Origin: Norana najaformis
Lineage: Eukaryota > Annelida > Clitellata > Crassiclitellata > Hormogastridae
NCBI GenBank assembly: GCA_964023275.1
Contig: OZ029919.1
Location: 1,570,001 to 1,634,000 of the forward strand
Length of the DNA: 64,000 bases
Direction: 5' to 3'
Every line of letters starts with the position of its first letter. Position 1 is the first letter of the stretch. The position numbers and the translations under genes are program-made. Below the pieces are notes generated by a model. That model was not told the DNA's origin. It worked only from the letters and a program-made list of their open reading frames with translations, and did no database searches. Positions 43,999-55,244 of the stretch are shown in pieces.

Positions 43999-44239
43999 GA
44001 AAGAGAAAGAAGCAGAGGTAGACAGAAAGAGAAAGAGACAACGAGAAACAGAGACAGTAATAAATACAGAGAAAGAGAGAGAGAAAGAAAATGACAGAAA
44101 GAGATGCAGAGACAGACAGAGACAGAGAGAGAACAAAGAAAGAGAGAAACAGAAAGAGAGGCAGACACAGTGACAGCAATACAGGCAGACAGACCGACCG
44201 ACCGACCGACCGACAGACAGACAGACAGAGCAACAAGGA
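43999..44239. repeat. (GA)n/(CAGA)n/(GACC)n tract
   Basis: GAGA-rich to 44160, then GACAGACCGACCGACCGAC and CAGACAGACAGA; mirrored by the CTGT/CT tract at 48590-48790. Confidence 0.85.
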
Positions 44240-44533
44240 TCGACTGATGAGACAGCAGAGGGAAAGCGATGATAGCCAGTGCGGATGCCCTTGGGAATCG
44301 ACTCGTTGATGGGACTTCGGATGTCCTCCGCTCCACCAAACATCGTCTTAACAACATTCATCGGTGAGTGTTGTGCTCAGGTCGTTTACTGAAACGTTCA
44401 TTTCGCTCCACCCATCAGACGAATTCCCGACGGATCTTTCGACTGAAGCGCAGTCACGACATCTTCGGTCAATGCATCCAGTCCTCCCTAAACGGATCCA
44501 GCAACGCGACGATGATTAGCTAACATCGCTTAA
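44240..44533 (-). repeat. Left arm of a recent inverted duplication
   Basis: The reverse complement matches 48281-48590 with only four substitutions and one 2-bp gap seen. Starts (minus) TTCGAGTGCGTTAAGCGATG and leads into the CTGT tract. No protein similarity recognised. Confidence 0.92.
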
Positions 44534-44927
44534 CGCACTCGAATTCTATTAATATACCGCCTTTTGAAAAACATATAAGGGGCGCCATAGAATTCTTTCC
44601 TCGGCGAATCTATAAAGCAGACCTGAACTCTGACCCCTGACCACGTGATGCACCCAATGTAACGTGACCGGGTGTGCGGAGGAGGGGAGAAGGGGTAGGG
44701 TAGGGAAGGGCGTTAATCCAGCTCAATTCGTTCTTTAGGATCACTAATCCGCCCTGATCCGACCCACCTGTGCGCCTAGGGATGGACGGATCACTCGTTC
44801 AATCACACGGACTCAATGCGTGCGTCTATCACTTGTCAAAGTGTACTACTCGGATTTTCATTAGTCCGTAAAAGGCGCTGTATAAATGGTCGTTGGTTGC
44901 TTAAATTGGGTCATCGGATGAAGTGCT
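44534..44927. other. No recognisable feature; one 3' module
   Basis: Unique; AGGCGCTGTATAAATGGTC at 44872. Confidence 0.35.
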
Positions 44928-45211
44928 GAACTACCCTAGATGGCGCTAGATGAATTCCTAAGGTTCGTGAACTACCCTAGATGGCGCTAGATGAATTCCT
45001 AAGGTTCGTGAACTACCCTAGATGGCGCTAGATGAATTCCTAAGGTTCGTGAACTACCCTAGATGGCGTAGATGAATTCCTAAGGTTCGTGAACTACCCT
45101 AGATGGCGCTAGATGAATTCCTAAGGTTCGTGAACTACCCTAGATGGCGCTAGATGAATTCCTAAGGTTCGTGAACTACCCAAGATGGCGCTAGATGAAT
45201 TCCTAAGCTTC
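44928..45211 (+). repeat. 41-bp tandem array, 7 units, each with a CTCF-like motif
   Basis: Units begin GAACTACCCTAGATGGCGCT. The 15-mer ACCCTAGATGGCGCT (13/15 to the CTCF core) starts at 44933, 44974, 45015, 45056, 45096, 45137 and 45178. Unit 4 has lost one base inside the motif and unit 7 has a T-to-A change; the others are essentially identical, so the array is young. It lies between the arms of the inverted duplication at 44.2/48.3 kb. Confidence 0.9.
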
Positions 45212-45469
45212 GTTAGTTAATTGTTATTACGGTTACTTTACGTTAAGTATTTATTGCACAGAGTTTGATATTACATGGTTACGGTTGAGTGGTTCAACTC
45301 TAACCATTTATCTATGCAATACGATAGAATACAATAGAACACGATACTATACACTACAACTGTAACAAGATAACGCCCTCCTTACAAAGTTCAGAAGTTC
45401 ACCCTGAAGTGGGTTAAATGAATTCTTTAGGCCCATCAATCATAAACAAACTGGAAGAGGCAAGTTTTC
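45212..45469. other. AT-rich, no feature
   Basis: Short ATACGATAGAATACAATAG repeats at 45318-45355. Confidence 0.35.
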
Positions 45470-45712
45470 AGTTCAGAGCGAAATACAGTCTCAGAAAGGG
45501 AGTGGCGAACACGGACCCACTGCGTGGAACAGTCTTCCTGACAATGTGACGAATGCCCCATCCCTGGACGCATTCGAGTCACGACTCAAGATATATCTTT
45601 TTAGGATATCTTATGACTGTAGTTGATTTTTGTTTTTTAACCCATGTACAGCGCCATTTTCTTCGGCCTCGGCTGTGCTACGGCGCTATATAAATTGTCT
45701 TATTATTATGAG
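45470..45712 (+). mobile_element. L2/CR1-type LINE, 3' end
   Basis: Encodes SLPDNVTNAPSLDAFESRLK-type ORF end followed by IYLFRIS and a stop, then CTTCGGCCTCGGCTGTGCTA and CGGCGCTATATAAATTGTCT with an (ATT)n tail. Confidence 0.85.
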
Positions 45713-45861
45713 GATGTAGAGAGTTCCAGATGGTGTAGTACTGTTCCTCAGCCTAAGCCGGTGTCAGATTTCACGGTTTCACGGTGTCTCAACGCTTTGC
45801 TGTGTTTCGTGAGATGACGCCACATTGCATCCTGGAGCATTTTGGAGAGCACTACAACGAA

Positions 45862-45868
45862 TGAGGAG

Positions 45869-45903
<35 letters not shown>

Positions 45904-46110
45904 GGAGGAAGAAGGGGAGGCGGCGGGAGAAGGAATAGGAGGAGGAAGAGGAAGAGAAGGATGACGAGGAAGAGGAGGAAGAGGAGGAAGAGGTAGAAGA
46001 TAAGGATGAGGAGGAAGAGGAACAGGAGGAGGAAGAGGAACAGGAGGAGGATGAGAGGAGGAGGAGGAGGAACAGAGGAAGAGAAGGATGAGGAGTAGGA
46101 GGAGAAAACG
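45862..46110. repeat. (GGA)n/(GAA)n polypurine tract
   Basis: GAGGAGGAGGAAGAGG-type, ~240 bp. Confidence 0.92.
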
Positions 46111-46339
46111 ATAGGTTTAGGTGGATATGTAAGCTGGAAACAGTGGGATCTGGCTACCGTTGATCGCACAAGATAATCCTCCGAAGCCGTTGAATTCTAA
46201 TGTGGATGCTTCCTCTAAGCTGACTTAAATACACGGTGGCGAATCGGCCAGGCAGCTGATGAGACGAACGAACGTCTGGTATAATCCATATCACGGTGGC
46301 TTTCACTTCTCATGAGAAACGGGTTCTTTAGAGAAGACG

Positions 46340-46505
46340 AATACATACATCCATACATCCATCCATCCTACCATACATACATACATACATACACGCATAC
46401 ATGCATCTATCCATACATACATACATAGGCCTACATACCCTACATATACATATATACATATATATACATATATATATATACAGAGAGAGAGAGAGAGAGA
46501 GAAAG
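46340..46505. repeat. (CATA)n, (TA)n and (GA)n
   Basis: Three adjoining simple repeats. Confidence 0.9.
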
Positions 46506-46624
46506 ACTTGATGTATATAAGTGTTTAGGCTACATAAGCTTCTGCTATTTCTCAGAGTTACTGTTAAGGGTAGATTTTACACGGGCCTAGAAACATACTG
46601 ATCATCACAGCGCCATGCCATTAA

Positions 46625-47058
46625 TGATCGTTTCTTGTCTTGTCTTGTCTTCCACCGTCCTCGAGCCGAAGATTGGCTGCACCAGGGAAAATTTTATGCC
46701 ATCTGCTTCTGTCTCTTGTCTGCTGTAATAACTGGTCGAACGATAATTCAGTCCACGACTTGATGTTATCGATCCATGTCACCCGGGGTCTTTCCGGAGC
46801 TCGGGATCCAGGAATTGAGCCTTAGATGATCTCTTTCTCTAGGCAGTCTCCACTCTTTCGTATCACAGATCCGATGTATGAAAGCTTCCTCTTTTTGATT
46901 AATCCGAGCAGATTCCTCTCTGCTCCTACAGCCTCTAGCACCCACTCCTTTGTTTTCTCAGCTTCTACGGTACTCTGCCACAGACATTCATTTCGGATGC
47001 GTCGATTCTTGCCACTTATCTTTCTTTATGATCGAGCGCTCCAAGCCGAACTATGTCG
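46625..47058 (-). mobile_element. Endonuclease/RT LINE, C-terminal ORF end
   Basis: Minus strand encodes RRIRNECLWQ, KKRKLSYIGSVIRKSGDCLE KEII, then one stop, GSIPGS, PRVTWIDNIKSW, TRDRSRWHKIF and GAANLRLEDG: the usual tail of a LINE endonuclease/reverse transcriptase (KLRYFGHV.R... WIDNI..W... DR..WR pattern). Ends in (AAGAC)n. A different lineage from the LKTYLF-type LINEs. Confidence 0.85.
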
Positions 47059-47590
47059 CTAACCACAAAAAAGCAATCAGATGTCGTATCTTTATTTCAA
47101 GCGAACACACGACATGTCATTAATTCTGCTGAGCGATAATAGGGCGTAATGTCCGTACAGTGACAAACCGAAGCGTCGCAAAAACAACCGCGTTTGGTAA
47201 ATAAACCCGGCTTTAAAACTAAATCGGTAAAGAATCCTCTTCCGAACTCAGCCCTAGTTAGTACTACTACAAAATCCGATGTCTGTTCGTCTCCATTTGT
47301 TTTTGTCGGTGACGTCTGAGGAGAAAAGCCTCCCTGGGTTAAACGTAAACAAGGTTTATTTGGTGCGGGCCTGCTTTTATAATCACGGTGGGCAATCGAA
47401 CCGGAAGAAGAGACGGATTAAAAAGGCATAAGCGAGCGACTTGTTTTCTTTAATTCGGAAAATGAAGCGCTGATAACGAGAGACGCCAACTCAGTTCAGG
47501 TCAGCGAGTTCGTTTCCGAAGTTTTCCAGGATCCGGCACGCAATGAATGTCACGATAAAACTCTTCTTTAACCTTAAGAAATGGGACGAG
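47059..47590. other. No recognisable feature
   Basis: Unique sequence. Confidence 0.35.
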
Positions 47591-47885
47591 AAATCGTAAT
47601 CTCGAGATTTCTACAGCGCCCAACGAAAGCTAAGTCGCGGGAAACAGCTTATTCACAGGCGCTCAGTCGAAACAAAATCGATAGGCTAAAGGGTTCGGTT
47701 CCAGGTCAAGATCCAGGAATCAGGCAGTCAGACAGTCGGACGGCTACGGTGGATGGTGTTTGAATTGAAGTGAGAAGAGAGATAAGGGGAAGAGGTAGAA
47801 TCAGGATAAGACTTTTGGAAATGTGTTTAGTCTTGAGTGAAAGACCAGCGCAGACACTGAAAGAGGTGAAGTGTTTGTAAGTCCA
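47591..47885 (-). mobile_element. ATTACG-tail LINE, longer 3' copy
   Basis: GAAATCGTAATCTCGAGATT, TTCTACAGCGCCC, AAAATCGATAGGCTAAAGGG, TCCAGGAATCAGGCAGTCAG ACAGTCGGACGGCTACGG (the unexpanded form of the TGCC site), GGGGAAGAGG, and the reverse of the ORF end (TTGAGTGAAAGACCAGCGCA). Confidence 0.85.
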
Positions 47886-47929
47886 TATGATGGATCAATA
47901 AAATGAGTCTCAAGATCATTGCACAGATT

Positions 47930-48002
47930 GGATCAAATCATATCAGATCGGATCAGATCAGATTCGATTTGATTGGACTAGACTAGATTAGATTAGATTT
48001 GA
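47930..48002. repeat. (GATCA)n/(GATTA)n short repeat
   Basis: GATCAGATCAGATTCGATTT then GACTAGACTAGATTAGATTA. Confidence 0.8.
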
Positions 48003-48280
48003 TGTTTCATGAGGCAATTGTGTATTCTAGATTGCTTTTGTTGGCTGGTCACATTTTTCGCAGAACTAAAACAAACCAACGAAACTCGACAACTTCTACT
48101 CTCGCATCTCGTCACATCTGCCTTGCTTCTCGTAATCTTACCTTTTGAGACTCTGGCGCTATATAATCTAAGCGATATATCAAGTAACGCAGTTGAATAT
48201 AATCCGAAATCTATACAGCGCCATGATGTTCCGCTGTGACAGCCCATAAGCGAATCATCGGAGATTTTTGGATGGATTTC
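48003..48280. other. Unique sequence with two 3' modules
   Basis: CTGGCGCTATATAATCTAAG at 48150 and, reversed, AATCTATACAGCGCCATG at 48208: possibly the ends of two short elements in opposite orientation. Confidence 0.4.
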
Positions 48281-48590
48281 GAGTGCGTTAAGCGATGTTA
48301 GCTAATCATCGTCGCGTTGCTGGATCCGTTTAGGGAGGACTGGATGCATCGACCGAAGATGTCGTGACTGCGCTTCAGTCGAAAGATCCGTCGGGAATTC
48401 GTCTGATGAGTGGAGCGAAATGAACGTTTCAGTAAACGACCTGAGCACAACACACCGATGAATGTTGTTAAGACGATGTTTGGTGGAGCGAAGGACATCC
48501 GAAGTCCCATCAACGAGTCGATTCCCAAGGGCATCCGCACTGGCTATCATCGCTTTTCCTCTGCTGTCTCATCAGTCGATCCTTGTTGCT
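48281..48590 (+). repeat. Right arm of the inverted duplication
   Basis: TTCGAGTGCGTTAAGCGATG to CCTTGTTGCTCTGTCTG, near-identical to the reverse complement of 44240-44533. Confidence 0.92.
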
Positions 48591-48701
48591 CTGTCTGCCT
48601 ATCTGTCTGTCTGTCTGTCTGTTTGTCGGTCGGTCTGTCTGTCGGTCGGTCGGTCTGTCTGCCTGTACTGCTCACTGTGTCTGCCTCTCTTTCTGTTTCT
48701 C

Positions 48702-48765
<64 letters not shown>

Positions 48766-48790
48766 GTTCTCTCTCTCTCTCGTTCACTCT
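48591..48790. repeat. (TCTG)n, (GGTC)n and (CT)n
   Basis: Continuation of the right arm; the same order of repeats as the left arm read in reverse. Confidence 0.9.
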
Positions 48791-49600
48791 TTCTACTAAA
48801 TACGTTCATTGTTTGTCTCACTCCTCCGTCAGACATCCAGCCACACAGACAGCAAGACAACCAAACATCAACCACAATGAGCCAGTCTATCATTGCATTA
48901 GGCTACTTTGGCGACTTTTGTATTTGAAAGATGGTTCCTTTGAAAAAGCGTCAACCATATGCATATATATATGTATATATATGCGTATGTATGTATATAT
49001 ATATATATATATATGGTTACAGTGGCACGTGATAAGGGAATGTTTTTTGTGTCTTGTGGTAGCAAGCGCACATAGTGCAGACGCACCTGTCTGTTAGAAG
49101 GTGCAAGGTGTGTTAAGAGGTGTGTTAGAAAGAGTGTTAGAAGTGGTGTGTTAGAGGGAGTGTTAGAAGAGCTAACTGAAGTGTTAGCACTCATTCGGAT
49201 CATTCCAAATAAAAATGTAAAGTTTTAAAGAGTTCTTAGTCACTTAGGATCAGGCAGAGTTTTAGAATCCATGGAGACTTTTATGAGAGCGTGTTGAAAG
49301 ATTCTTTGATGTCGAATAAAAATCATTTGTCAAACTACGGTATGCCTCGAACTCCCAACATAAAAAGGGCCTCGTCCGGTTCAACCCTCAACCGCTCAGG
49401 TTCATAAAAGGATAGAAACTCGTCTACAAACTGTTCTGTTCAACTCATCCGAATGGAATTCACAACAATATATAGATATATACATATATATACAGACATA
49501 CATAAGCATACATGAGTGAATGTATATTATAGTTGCCATTTAAAGATGTATTGACTTTAATACACACATGGATTAGTATGTTATATTGATTCGGATATAT
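48791..49600. other. No gene; small repeats
   Basis: (TA)n at 48960-49015 and a GTGTTAGA-type repeat at 49095-49170. Confidence 0.45.
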
Positions 49601-49930
49601 ACATACGGTATATAATATATATATATATATATGTATATATATATGGGTTTGCGTGTGCGTGTGTGCGTGTGGGTGGCTGGGTCATGAGGTTGTGGAGTGG
49701 ACTTTCTTGTTTTTCTTCTTTGTCGTCATCGTCGTCGTCGTGAATGCACTGTACTATCGATTGCTCGTTCAACTGCTGTTGCTGCTGCTGCTAAGCTGCT
49801 GCTGCTCGTCCTCCTATGGACCCTTGCTCTCCGTCTTCCTCTTCCTCCTCCACGTCTGACCGCTGCCTGTCTGCCTGTCTGTCCTTCATTCGGTTTGTCC
49901 GTCCGTCCGTCCGTCCGTCCGTTTGATCGT
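49601..49930. repeat. (TA)n, (GTGC), (GTC)/(GCT)n, (CCGT)n
   Basis: Chain of simple repeats with little unique sequence. Confidence 0.8.
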
Positions 49931-50079
49931 CCGTAGGTGCTTTAGTTGTCCATCTGTCGGGCCGTCGTTGGGAGGATCTCGTGCTTCGGGGAATATCCTT
50001 CGATTAACTGTCGTCATACAATTACTGATCCTTTATGGTTTTGCCCTGAGTCGTCGGCTTTTCCTCTTCCTATCGCTGT

Positions 50080-50207
50080 CTCTGTCTGTCTGTCTGTATG
50101 TATATATGTCTGTATGTATGTCTGTCAGTCTGTTTGTCTGTTTGTCTGTCTGACTCTCTCACGTTGTCTCTCTCTCAGATTCTCTTTCTCTCCCTCTCCC
50201 TCTCCCT

Positions 50208-50280
<73 letters not shown>

Positions 50281-50380
50281 GCTCTATCTCTATGTCTCGC
50301 TCTATCTCTATCTGTATCTCTAGCTCTCTAGCTCTAGCTCTAGCTCTCTCTCTTTCTGTCTTTCTCCCTCTCGCTATAGG
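50080..50380. repeat. (TCTG)n then (CT)n
   Basis: Pure (CT)n at about 50217-50279, with CTAGCT variants after it. Confidence 0.9.
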
Positions 50381-50399
50381 CCATCAAGGAGAATCAGAA

Positions 50400-50510
50400 A
50401 GCCAGCCAGTCAGTTTAACCACCAACCAGCCATTTAGTTCAGCCCATTACCCAGACAGCCAGCCAATCACCAAGCCAGCCAGTCAGCCAGTCAGTTACTC
50501 AGTCAGTCAG
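50400..50510. repeat. (CCAG)n-like degenerate repeat
   Basis: AGCCAGCCAGTCAG-type units. Confidence 0.6.
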
Positions 50511-50514
50511 GCTC

Positions 50515-50780
50515 CTCCTCCTCCTCCTCTTCTTCTTCTTCTTCTTCTTCTTCCTCCTCCTCCTTCTCTGTCTTCTTATCCTCCACTTCTTCCGATCAAT
50601 AGTTTGTTCGAGACGACGTCCGCCATATTTAGGCCTATACTGTATATATATATATATATACTGTGTATATATATATATATACACGCACGCATGCGTGGGT
50701 GTGTATGTATCTATATAGGCCTACAAGTATGTACATATGTATGTAGGTATGCGTGTATGTATATATATATATATATCTTA
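50515..50780 (+). repeat. Dispersed duplicate, copy 1
   Basis: (TCC)/(TTC)n, then CTTATCCTCCACTTCTTCCG ATCAATAGTTTGTTCGAG and ATATTTAGGCCTATA, a (TA)n, then ATAGGCCTACAAGTATGTAC. Matches 58320-58540. Confidence 0.85.
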
Positions 50781-50904
50781 CGCGATGAATCTGCACAAAT
50801 GTCGTCTGCTCTTGAAGACGACAGATGTCGCCGACAGAAACGAACTCCGATCAACAGCAATTCAGCTCATCCGCAATCAGGTAATGACATACAGCCTATA
50901 ACCA

Positions 50905-51310
50905 CAGAAAAATGACCGGCTGACCACCTTCAACAGACTGACCACTTGAGAAAGTGACCAAGAGAAAAAATAACTAAATCCGACTAGAGGCAGCCCGGCC
51001 ATATCTCCACTAGACTTCATTTAGATTTGGCCCCCATATTTATTTGGCCGGTTTTTTTTACTAAACTGACCACAACAGAAACTGTCCCATATTTTGACCA
51101 AAGGAAACTGCCAAGTCCAATAGACTGAGCAAAGCAGAAACTGACCTATATTATATCCGACACTGACCAAACGAAACTGACATGTCAGTAGACTGACCAC
51201 AACAGATACTGTCCCATATTTTGATCAAAGGAAACTGCCAAGTCCAATAGACTGACCAAAGTAGAAAGCGACCTATGTACTGACCGGCGCTGACCACAGA
51301 AGACTGCTCA
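50905..51310. repeat. Degenerate ~22-bp repeat
   Basis: GACTGACCACAACAGAAACT-type units; a longer block around CCATATTTTGACCAAAGGAA recurs at 51088 and 51211. Confidence 0.7.
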
Positions 51311-51522
51311 GTTGGACGTTGGGTGGGGCAGCGTACACGGACAGCCCTGTAGGCTATTGAGAGAAGGCCGATCGGAATGAATAAACGGGAGCTTCATAAA
51401 TATTCCATCGAGCTACCGGTGGACCGTATTAGCCGTTTCCACCTATTCCCTTGACTTCCAGTCGAACTAACTGGTTCTTTTCCATTTCCGGTTAACATCT
51501 CCGAGCAATGCATGGATGAATG

Positions 51523-51778
51523 AACGGTGGACCGATGGACGGACGGACGGACGGACGGATGGACGGACGGACCGACGGACGGATGGACGGACGGATGGAC
51601 GGATCGATGTGAGGATGGATGTGAGGATGGACGGATGGATGTGCGGATGGATGTGAGGATGGACGGATGGATGGATGTGCGGATGGACGGATGGATGGAT
51701 GGATGTGCGGATGGACGAAAGGATGGATGGATGTGCCGATGGACGGATGGATGGATGTACGGACGGACGGATGGAAGA
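51523..51778. repeat. (GGAC)/(GGAT)n repeat
   Basis: GACGGACGGATGGATG-type, with GATGTGCGGATGGAC higher-order units. Frames on both strands are artefacts. Confidence 0.92.
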
Positions 51779-52329
51779 ACAAATGCTTGGATTAATTTTA
51801 TCATTGAATACCGCCAAAGGCAGGAGTGATGAAGAGTTGATCCTTAGACCACGCAGGTCCCACTCTGTTTACGGACCAACATTTGCAAAGGATGCCAGTG
51901 AATGCGTTCAGCAAGAGAAGCTTCGTTAAAACGCACCACGCTGGGAATTGTCGCTAAATACCTTTTTAAGATTTCCACGAAACCTCACTGACAGACAAAC
52001 AGACAGACAGACAGGCAGACAGTCATAAAGAGAGTGAGGGTAAGACAAGCAGATAGTGTGTGAGTTAGAGTTGGAGTAAGACCTAGAGTTAGAGAGGAAA
52101 AAGAAAGAATAAAATGCCAAAACAGAAGAGTTATAGTGATGTTTAGTGACATAGAGTGAGAGATAGACAGAGACAGGGACATACAGAGGGATATACCAAT
52201 CGCAAGAGAGAGACACCTAGTAGTTACGAACGGGACCAAAGCAGATGATGATAAATGACTCCGTCTCGTGGTAACCCCTAATGCTCCGTAAATATTTAAA
52301 TTTTTTTTAATTATTTCGTACCAGACGTT
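51779..52329. other. No gene; (CAGA)n at 51990-52022
   Basis: Otherwise purine-rich unique sequence. Confidence 0.4.
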
Positions 52330-52835
52330 ACCTTTGCTCTTACTTTTCCTAAACTCTGCACTTAGGCCTAAATCTTTACATTGGCTTCCTGTTCAGTAAA
52401 GGATTTGTTTCAAATTATAATTATAGTTAATAAAACTTTTTGAACTCTGGGCAGCCACAATACTTAAAATCACTCCTCATTTCCCAGACTTATCTGGATT
52501 CATCCAGGTCACCTGATGGCGTTTCTCTGGTAATACCTAAGATTAGAACTGTCCTTGACGAACGAGCTTTTTCAGTTGCTGGACCTAGATTTTGGAACTC
52601 TCTTCCAGCATCTTTTCGTTCTGCTCAGTCGCTTCTGTCATTTCGTTCTCAACTTAAAACTTACCTGTTTCAAATTGCTTATCCACCACAGGCTGCCTCT
52701 CTGTCTTAGTAGGCTGATCTTCTGGATGTTGACCTGATTACCGTTTAGTTTGAGGCTCTACCCGTTGATGCCTTGAGCATTAGACATCGAAGTTACTAAT
52801 TAATAAAATAATAGTATTATTACTGTTACTATTAC
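52330..52835 (+). mobile_element. CR1/L2-type LINE, 3' fragment
   Basis: LHWLPVQ then a stop and RICFKL; later VSLVIPKIRTVLDERAFSVA, PRFWNSLPASFRSAQSLLSF, RSQLKTYLFQIAYPP; 3'UTR with CCGTTGATGCCTTGAGCATT and an (ATT/ACT)n tail. The ORF end is nearly the same as at 36893-37141. Confidence 0.88.
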
Positions 52836-52842
52836 TATTACC

Positions 52843-53038
52843 ATTGTGTGACACAGTAGCCGACTGGTTTGAGCGCTCGCCTCGTAGCGCGGAGAGTACG
52901 GGTTCGAACCATTCCTATAGACAGAGACGGTAACATCGAAGGGAACTTGAGCAAGTCCTTCATTCAAAATTGCTCAGCGCCATCGATTGATGCATAACCA
53001 TTAGGTACTGGCGCTTAATAAATGCAGAAATAATAATG
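52843..53038 (+). mobile_element. SINE-A, best-preserved copy
   Basis: GTGTGACACAGTAGCCGACT GGTTTGAGCG (A box), GAGTACGGGTTCGAACCATT (B box), TTGCTCAGCGCCATCGATTG, CTGGCGCTTAATAAATGCAG. Inserted directly behind the LINE tail. Confidence 0.85.
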
Positions 53039-53239
53039 TTAAGAGCAGCAAAAGTTTGCAGGAACTTCTATAGCGCCAAGGACCAAACAACTACTAATCG
53101 ATGGCTCAATTTCGGGTAGAATTGAGATCAGTGTGAAGCTGCAGACGGCGCTACGTAAATTGCCAGACAATTAGAACAACGTGTTTGGATCAGCAATTCA
53201 AGCGTCACGTGATGATGAGGCCTAAGCCTCAGTGAACGT

Positions 53240-53254
53240 CAGCCAGATGGCGCC
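53240..53254 (+). promoter_or_regulatory. CTCF-like core motif (13/15)
   Basis: CAGCCAGATGGCGCC, in unique sequence between a SINE and a TCTG-rich block. Confidence 0.3.
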
Positions 53255-53299
53255 ACCATTGCTAGTAAAAAGCGCCGTTTACGAAGATAGCAACAGAAA

Positions 53300-53590
53300 T
53301 GTGTTGTTTAATGACTGTGCTGTTTGTTTGTCTGATTCTGTGTCTGTGTGTCTGTCTGTGTATACATCTCATTTTCTGTATGTTTCACTGTCTATCTGCG
53401 TGTCTCCCTGTCTGTCTTTCTGTCTGTCTCTCTGTTTGTCTTCATGTCTGCCTCTCTGTCTCCCTTTACTGTCTGTCTATTGTCTGTTTTTGCGTCAGTC
53501 CCTGTCTGTCTGTCGGTCCGTCCGTCGGTCCGTCCGTCTGTCTGTCTGTCTGTTTGTCTGTCTGCCTGTCTGTCTGTCTGTCTGTCTCAA
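53300..53590. repeat. (TCTG)n/(TCCG)n repeat
   Basis: CTGTCTGTCTGT-type; Cys/Leu/Ser-rich frames are artefacts. Confidence 0.9.
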
Positions 53591-53599
53591 TGATCCTGT

Positions 53600-53960
53600 A
53601 TTATCGACAAGTCTTGTTGCATGCATTGTACTTCATCGTACTTCCCGTATCCTTTGTTCCTTTACATCAGCGGACGACGTCGAGTCTTCGACCGACTCAC
53701 CGCGGCGAAAGGAGACAAAAGTAGTTCTGTGAATCGGTCGGCGCCGAATGACAGCTATTGATGCGCCGTCGCGTCGTTCGTCGGCGTCGACGGCGGAAGA
53801 GATCAAAGCAGCGGAGACAGATGCTTTTTGCGTTGATCGACGCCGTTTGGGTCTTTTGCTCTTAGGCGCCGGCAACGATGCTCTCTCAGCCTCTGCAGCA
53901 GCGGTAATTCGACGACAAGAAAGCAGATAATGATGGTGAGGATGACGACGACGACGATGA
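53600..53960. other. CG-rich unique block, possible exon
   Basis: CG-dense, no repeat match. A minus-strand frame holds KSKRPKRRRSTQK (NLS-like) and stays open to beyond 53633, but I recognise no domain. Confidence 0.25.
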
Positions 53961-53981
53961 CGAAGACTACTTTCTGCTTGA

Positions 53982-54110
53982 GTAATCGTAATCGTAATTC
54001 CGAGATTTATACAGCGCTCAACGAAAGCCACGTCACGGGGACCAGCTTATTCATAAGCGCTCAGTCAAAACAATATCGATAGGCAAAAGGGTTCGGTTCC
54101 AGGTACGATC
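53982..54110 (-). mobile_element. ATTACG-tail LINE, 3' end
   Basis: GTAATCGTAATCGTAATTCC, GATTTATACAGCGCTC, CAGCTTATTCATAAGCGCTC, ATATCGATAGGCAAAAGGGT. Confidence 0.85.
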
Positions 54111-54460
54111 CAAAAGTGAGTCATTACAGTAGGTTATATTACGTGATTACGTAAATGGCTGCAAGTAAATGACCAGCCCTGTGCAAGGTCGAAAGAGATA
54201 GACAACGATAGACAACGGACGACAACGTGGTTGTTGTTGTCGTCGGTTGTCTTGCATCGTTTAAAAGAATTCTTCCTAATTAATAATTTCTAAAAGCTGT
54301 CTGCCAGTCGGCTTCCATGGCATGCGCTCTCTCTCTCTCTCTCTCTCCTATGGCATGGAAAGTCGAAAGGCATCTCCCCACTTATCAACTAATAATTACT
54401 AAATTGCTCCACCATATAGAATGCATCGGCACATGGCAGACAAAGCGCCAATCAGGCAGC
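54111..54460. other. No gene; (GACAAC)n and (CT)n short runs
   Basis: GACAACGATAGACAACGGAC at 54200 and (CT)n at 54328-54348. Confidence 0.4.
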
Positions 54461-54625
54461 AAGACAGACAGACAGACAGACACACAGACAGACAGACAGA
54501 CAGGCAGACAGGCAGACAGACTGCCAACTAGTTAAAACAATGTGTTTCAGAACAAACAGAAACGTACAGACATAAAGAGAGACATACACACAAAGAGACA
54601 GACAGACAGACAGATAGACATACAG
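54461..54625. repeat. (CAGA)n repeats
   Basis: Two blocks at 54463-54520 and 54597-54625. Confidence 0.88.
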
Positions 54626-55240
54626 ACAGATGTCTTTGTAGATCTGCATATGTGATGTTGATGTTGACTGTTTGGTCGTCAGGCTTCGTTGCTACGGAGG
54701 GGGGACTGTGCATATCACTGAACGCTGCTCCATTTTAGATCGATTGAGCCGACTTAAAAACTATATATATCTAAATTAATAAATAAATATACTTGTAAAT
54801 ATGTGTGTACGTTGGTATATATGTGACATACATCTACACCTCGATGGCGCTCCATAAATCCACCTGCAAATGCGGTCAGAATACACGGACTTCGATCATC
54901 GTAGCTTTAGAAGCTTGACGTCATCATTCCGCCTATGTCATGCATACGTAATGCGTATCAGATGACGTCACGTGACGCAGTCGGCTTCTACAGAGTTCAC
55001 TTCCAACAGAAATTCACCCTCGTCCCTGTAATCGATTCCAGGTTGTCAATAGATGGATCAATGCCGTTGTCTGATATAGGACTGCTAGTGCTATTTATAT
55101 CTCTGTAAATATATATACGTATATATGTATGTTACATAGTTTATTATATATATATATACATATATGTTTAGGCAGAAGATACATTGTTTTCTTTGACGAG
55201 TGGACAGTTAGACGTGTCACGTCAGAATGACGTTGATGGA
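54626..55240. other. No recognisable feature
   Basis: AT-rich unique sequence with (TA)n near 55110 and 55145. Confidence 0.35.
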
Positions 55241-55244
55241 CAAC

